DNA from: an uncultured Pelagibacteraceae bacterium
GTDB taxonomy: Bacteria > Pseudomonadota > Alphaproteobacteria > Pelagibacterales > Pelagibacteraceae
Reading direction: 5' to 3'
DNA length: 64,000 nt
NCBI GenBank assembly: GCA_902594675.1
Contig: CACJNE010000005.1
Location: forward strand, 1-64,000
The stretch's first letter is position 1; every line of letters begins with the position of its first letter. The notes below the pieces were generated by a model. The model did not search any database, was not told where the DNA came from, and saw only the letters and a program-made list of their open reading frames with translations. Below, one piece after another: positions 63,322 to 64,000 of the stretch. Both the position numbers and the translations under genes were made by a program.

Positions 63322-63904
63322 AAAAATTATTATATTATTTAGTTTTTTATTAATTACTGGCTGTGTTGGTTATTCATCAACAGGAGTTTTAGGAACAGGT
63401 GTCTCAATAGCATTAGACCCAAGAAGTTTAGGTACACAAATTGACGATTCTCTTATGCAACAAAATTTAAGAACAAAATTATTATCTGCAGACAAAAGTT
63501 TTTTTATTTCTGTGAAAGCAAAAGTTCTTGATGGAAGAATTTTTCTAACTGGAAAGGTAAATTCTGTTGAAGATAAACTTAAAATTACAAAATTAGCATG
63601 GGAGATAAAAGGTGCAAGATCGGTTAATAATGATCTACAAATCAAAGAAAAGTTCGATTTCAAAAGATCTGCAAAAGATCTGCTTATAACTTCACAACTT
63701 AGAGCTGCTTTGATTGCTAATAAAAAAATTAAAGCAGTAAATTATAATATTGATACATACAAAAAGAAAATTTATGTTTACGGAATAGCTCAAGACCAAA
63801 CTGAAAGAGATGAGGTAATGAGAGAAGCAAAACAAATTCTAGACGTGAAGGATGTAATAACAAGCATTTTTTTAGTCGATGATCTAAGAGTTGTTAAAAA
63901 ATAA
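63311..63904 (+). CDS. BON-domain lipoprotein
   Basis: About 197 residues. The start at 63311 gives a lipoprotein signal (MKIRKIIILFSFLLITGC, Cys18), better than the earlier in-frame Met at 63239. Two BON domains follow: KAKVLDGRIFLTGKVNSVED, and later KKIYVYGIAQDQTERDEVMR. It resembles the outer-membrane-associated DolP (YraP) proteins found beside rsmI in other bacteria. It overlaps rsmI by 11 bases. Confidence 0.88.
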   Translation: MKIRKIIILFSFLLITGCVGYSSTGVLGTGVSIALDPRSLGTQIDDSLMQQNLRTKLLSADKSFFISVKAKVLDGRIFLTGKVNSVEDKLKITKLAWEIKGARSVNNDLQIKEKFDFKRSAKDLLITSQLRAALIANKKIKAVNYNIDTYKKKIYVYGIAQDQTERDEVMREAKQILDVKDVITSIFLVDDLRVVKK

Positions 63905-63912
63905 TATAGATT

Positions 63913-64000
63913 TTATTTTTTCTTATAATCAATTACTCCCGCTGAATATGCAGCTACAGAGGCCAAATTTAATATTTCAGAGGTAGATGATCTTAATGGA
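63913..64000 (-). CDS. C-terminal end of an unidentified gene, cut by the window edge
   Basis: An open frame on the minus strand enters from the right edge and ends at TAA (63913-63915), giving about 28 residues (SEILNLASVAAYSAGVIDYK and a lysine tail). It converges with the BON gene. Too little is visible to name it. Confidence 0.55.
   Translation of the reverse strand, partial: PLRSSTSEILNLASVAAYSAGVIDYKKK

Noticed and set aside
1-64000. CRISPR arrays, rRNA genes, transposases and IS ends
   Set aside because: No regularly spaced repeats, rRNA segments or transposase-like proteins were seen in the window.

Overview
The window is a stretch of very AT-rich alphaproteobacterial chromosome with short gaps between genes. 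Gene content and order point to a SAR11 bacterium (Candidatus Pelagibacterales). This rests on protein similarity recalled from memory and on gene order; no search was run.

Layout. 1-4063: the end of a heparinase II/III-like gene, purH, a pterin dehydratase and a sulfotransferase. 4064-4138: an intact tRNA-Gly(GCC) on the minus strand. 4085-12493: an 8.4 kb integrated element bounded by 54-bp copies of the tRNA 5' part. It carries a family-A-polymerase-like gene, a rightward run of about ten small or secreted cargo genes, and a tyrosine integrase. 12582-18676: a TPR-sulfotransferase, a Lon N-domain protein, a UbiH-type hydroxylase, ftsK and lolA. 18669-26085: a tight minus-strand run that joins histidine genes (hisB, hisH, hisA, hisF, hisE) to malyl-CoA lyase and the two subunits of a probable malate-CoA ligase, then HIT and GNAT genes. 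26177-29971: hslV, hslU, Smr, Tim44-like, fxsA and secB. 29968-33390: ppsR-maf-aroE-coaE-dnaQ on the minus strand. 33391-33674: the probable replication origin. 33675-37434: hemE-hemH-hemJ and rho. 38348-43909: mnmE, mnmG, rsmG, parA and parB, with two parS sites. 43906-48520: a DUF3576 lipoprotein, leuS, lptE and holA. 48739-49665: a porin-like protein. The rest holds thiE-like, yggS, an L,D-transpeptidase, a winged-helix regulator, a tiny arfA-like gene, an adenosine kinase-type gene, nth, dapB, an FG-GAP/ASPIC protein, a Cys-rich secreted protein, dnaJ, dnaK, grpE, rdgB, an LppC-like protein, rsmI and a BON lipoprotein.

How the parts fit. The order rho-hemE-[gap]-ppsR-maf-aroE-coaE-dnaQ-secB, with mnmE-mnmG-rsmG-parA-parB about 8 kb away, is the one around the Caulobacter and Rickettsia origins, and the gap has a perfect DnaA box. 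The most novel part is the tRNA-Gly element. It has no recognisable phage structural, packaging or conjugation gene. It encodes a degenerate-looking DNA polymerase A palm protein, a GIY-YIG/RAMA-like nuclease, a PDZ secreted protein and a duplicated six-cysteine secreted family. A duplicated 33-bp leader encodes a short upstream peptide before two of the cargo genes. The element appears to have rebuilt the 5' part of the tRNA, so the tRNA promoter would now be element-derived.
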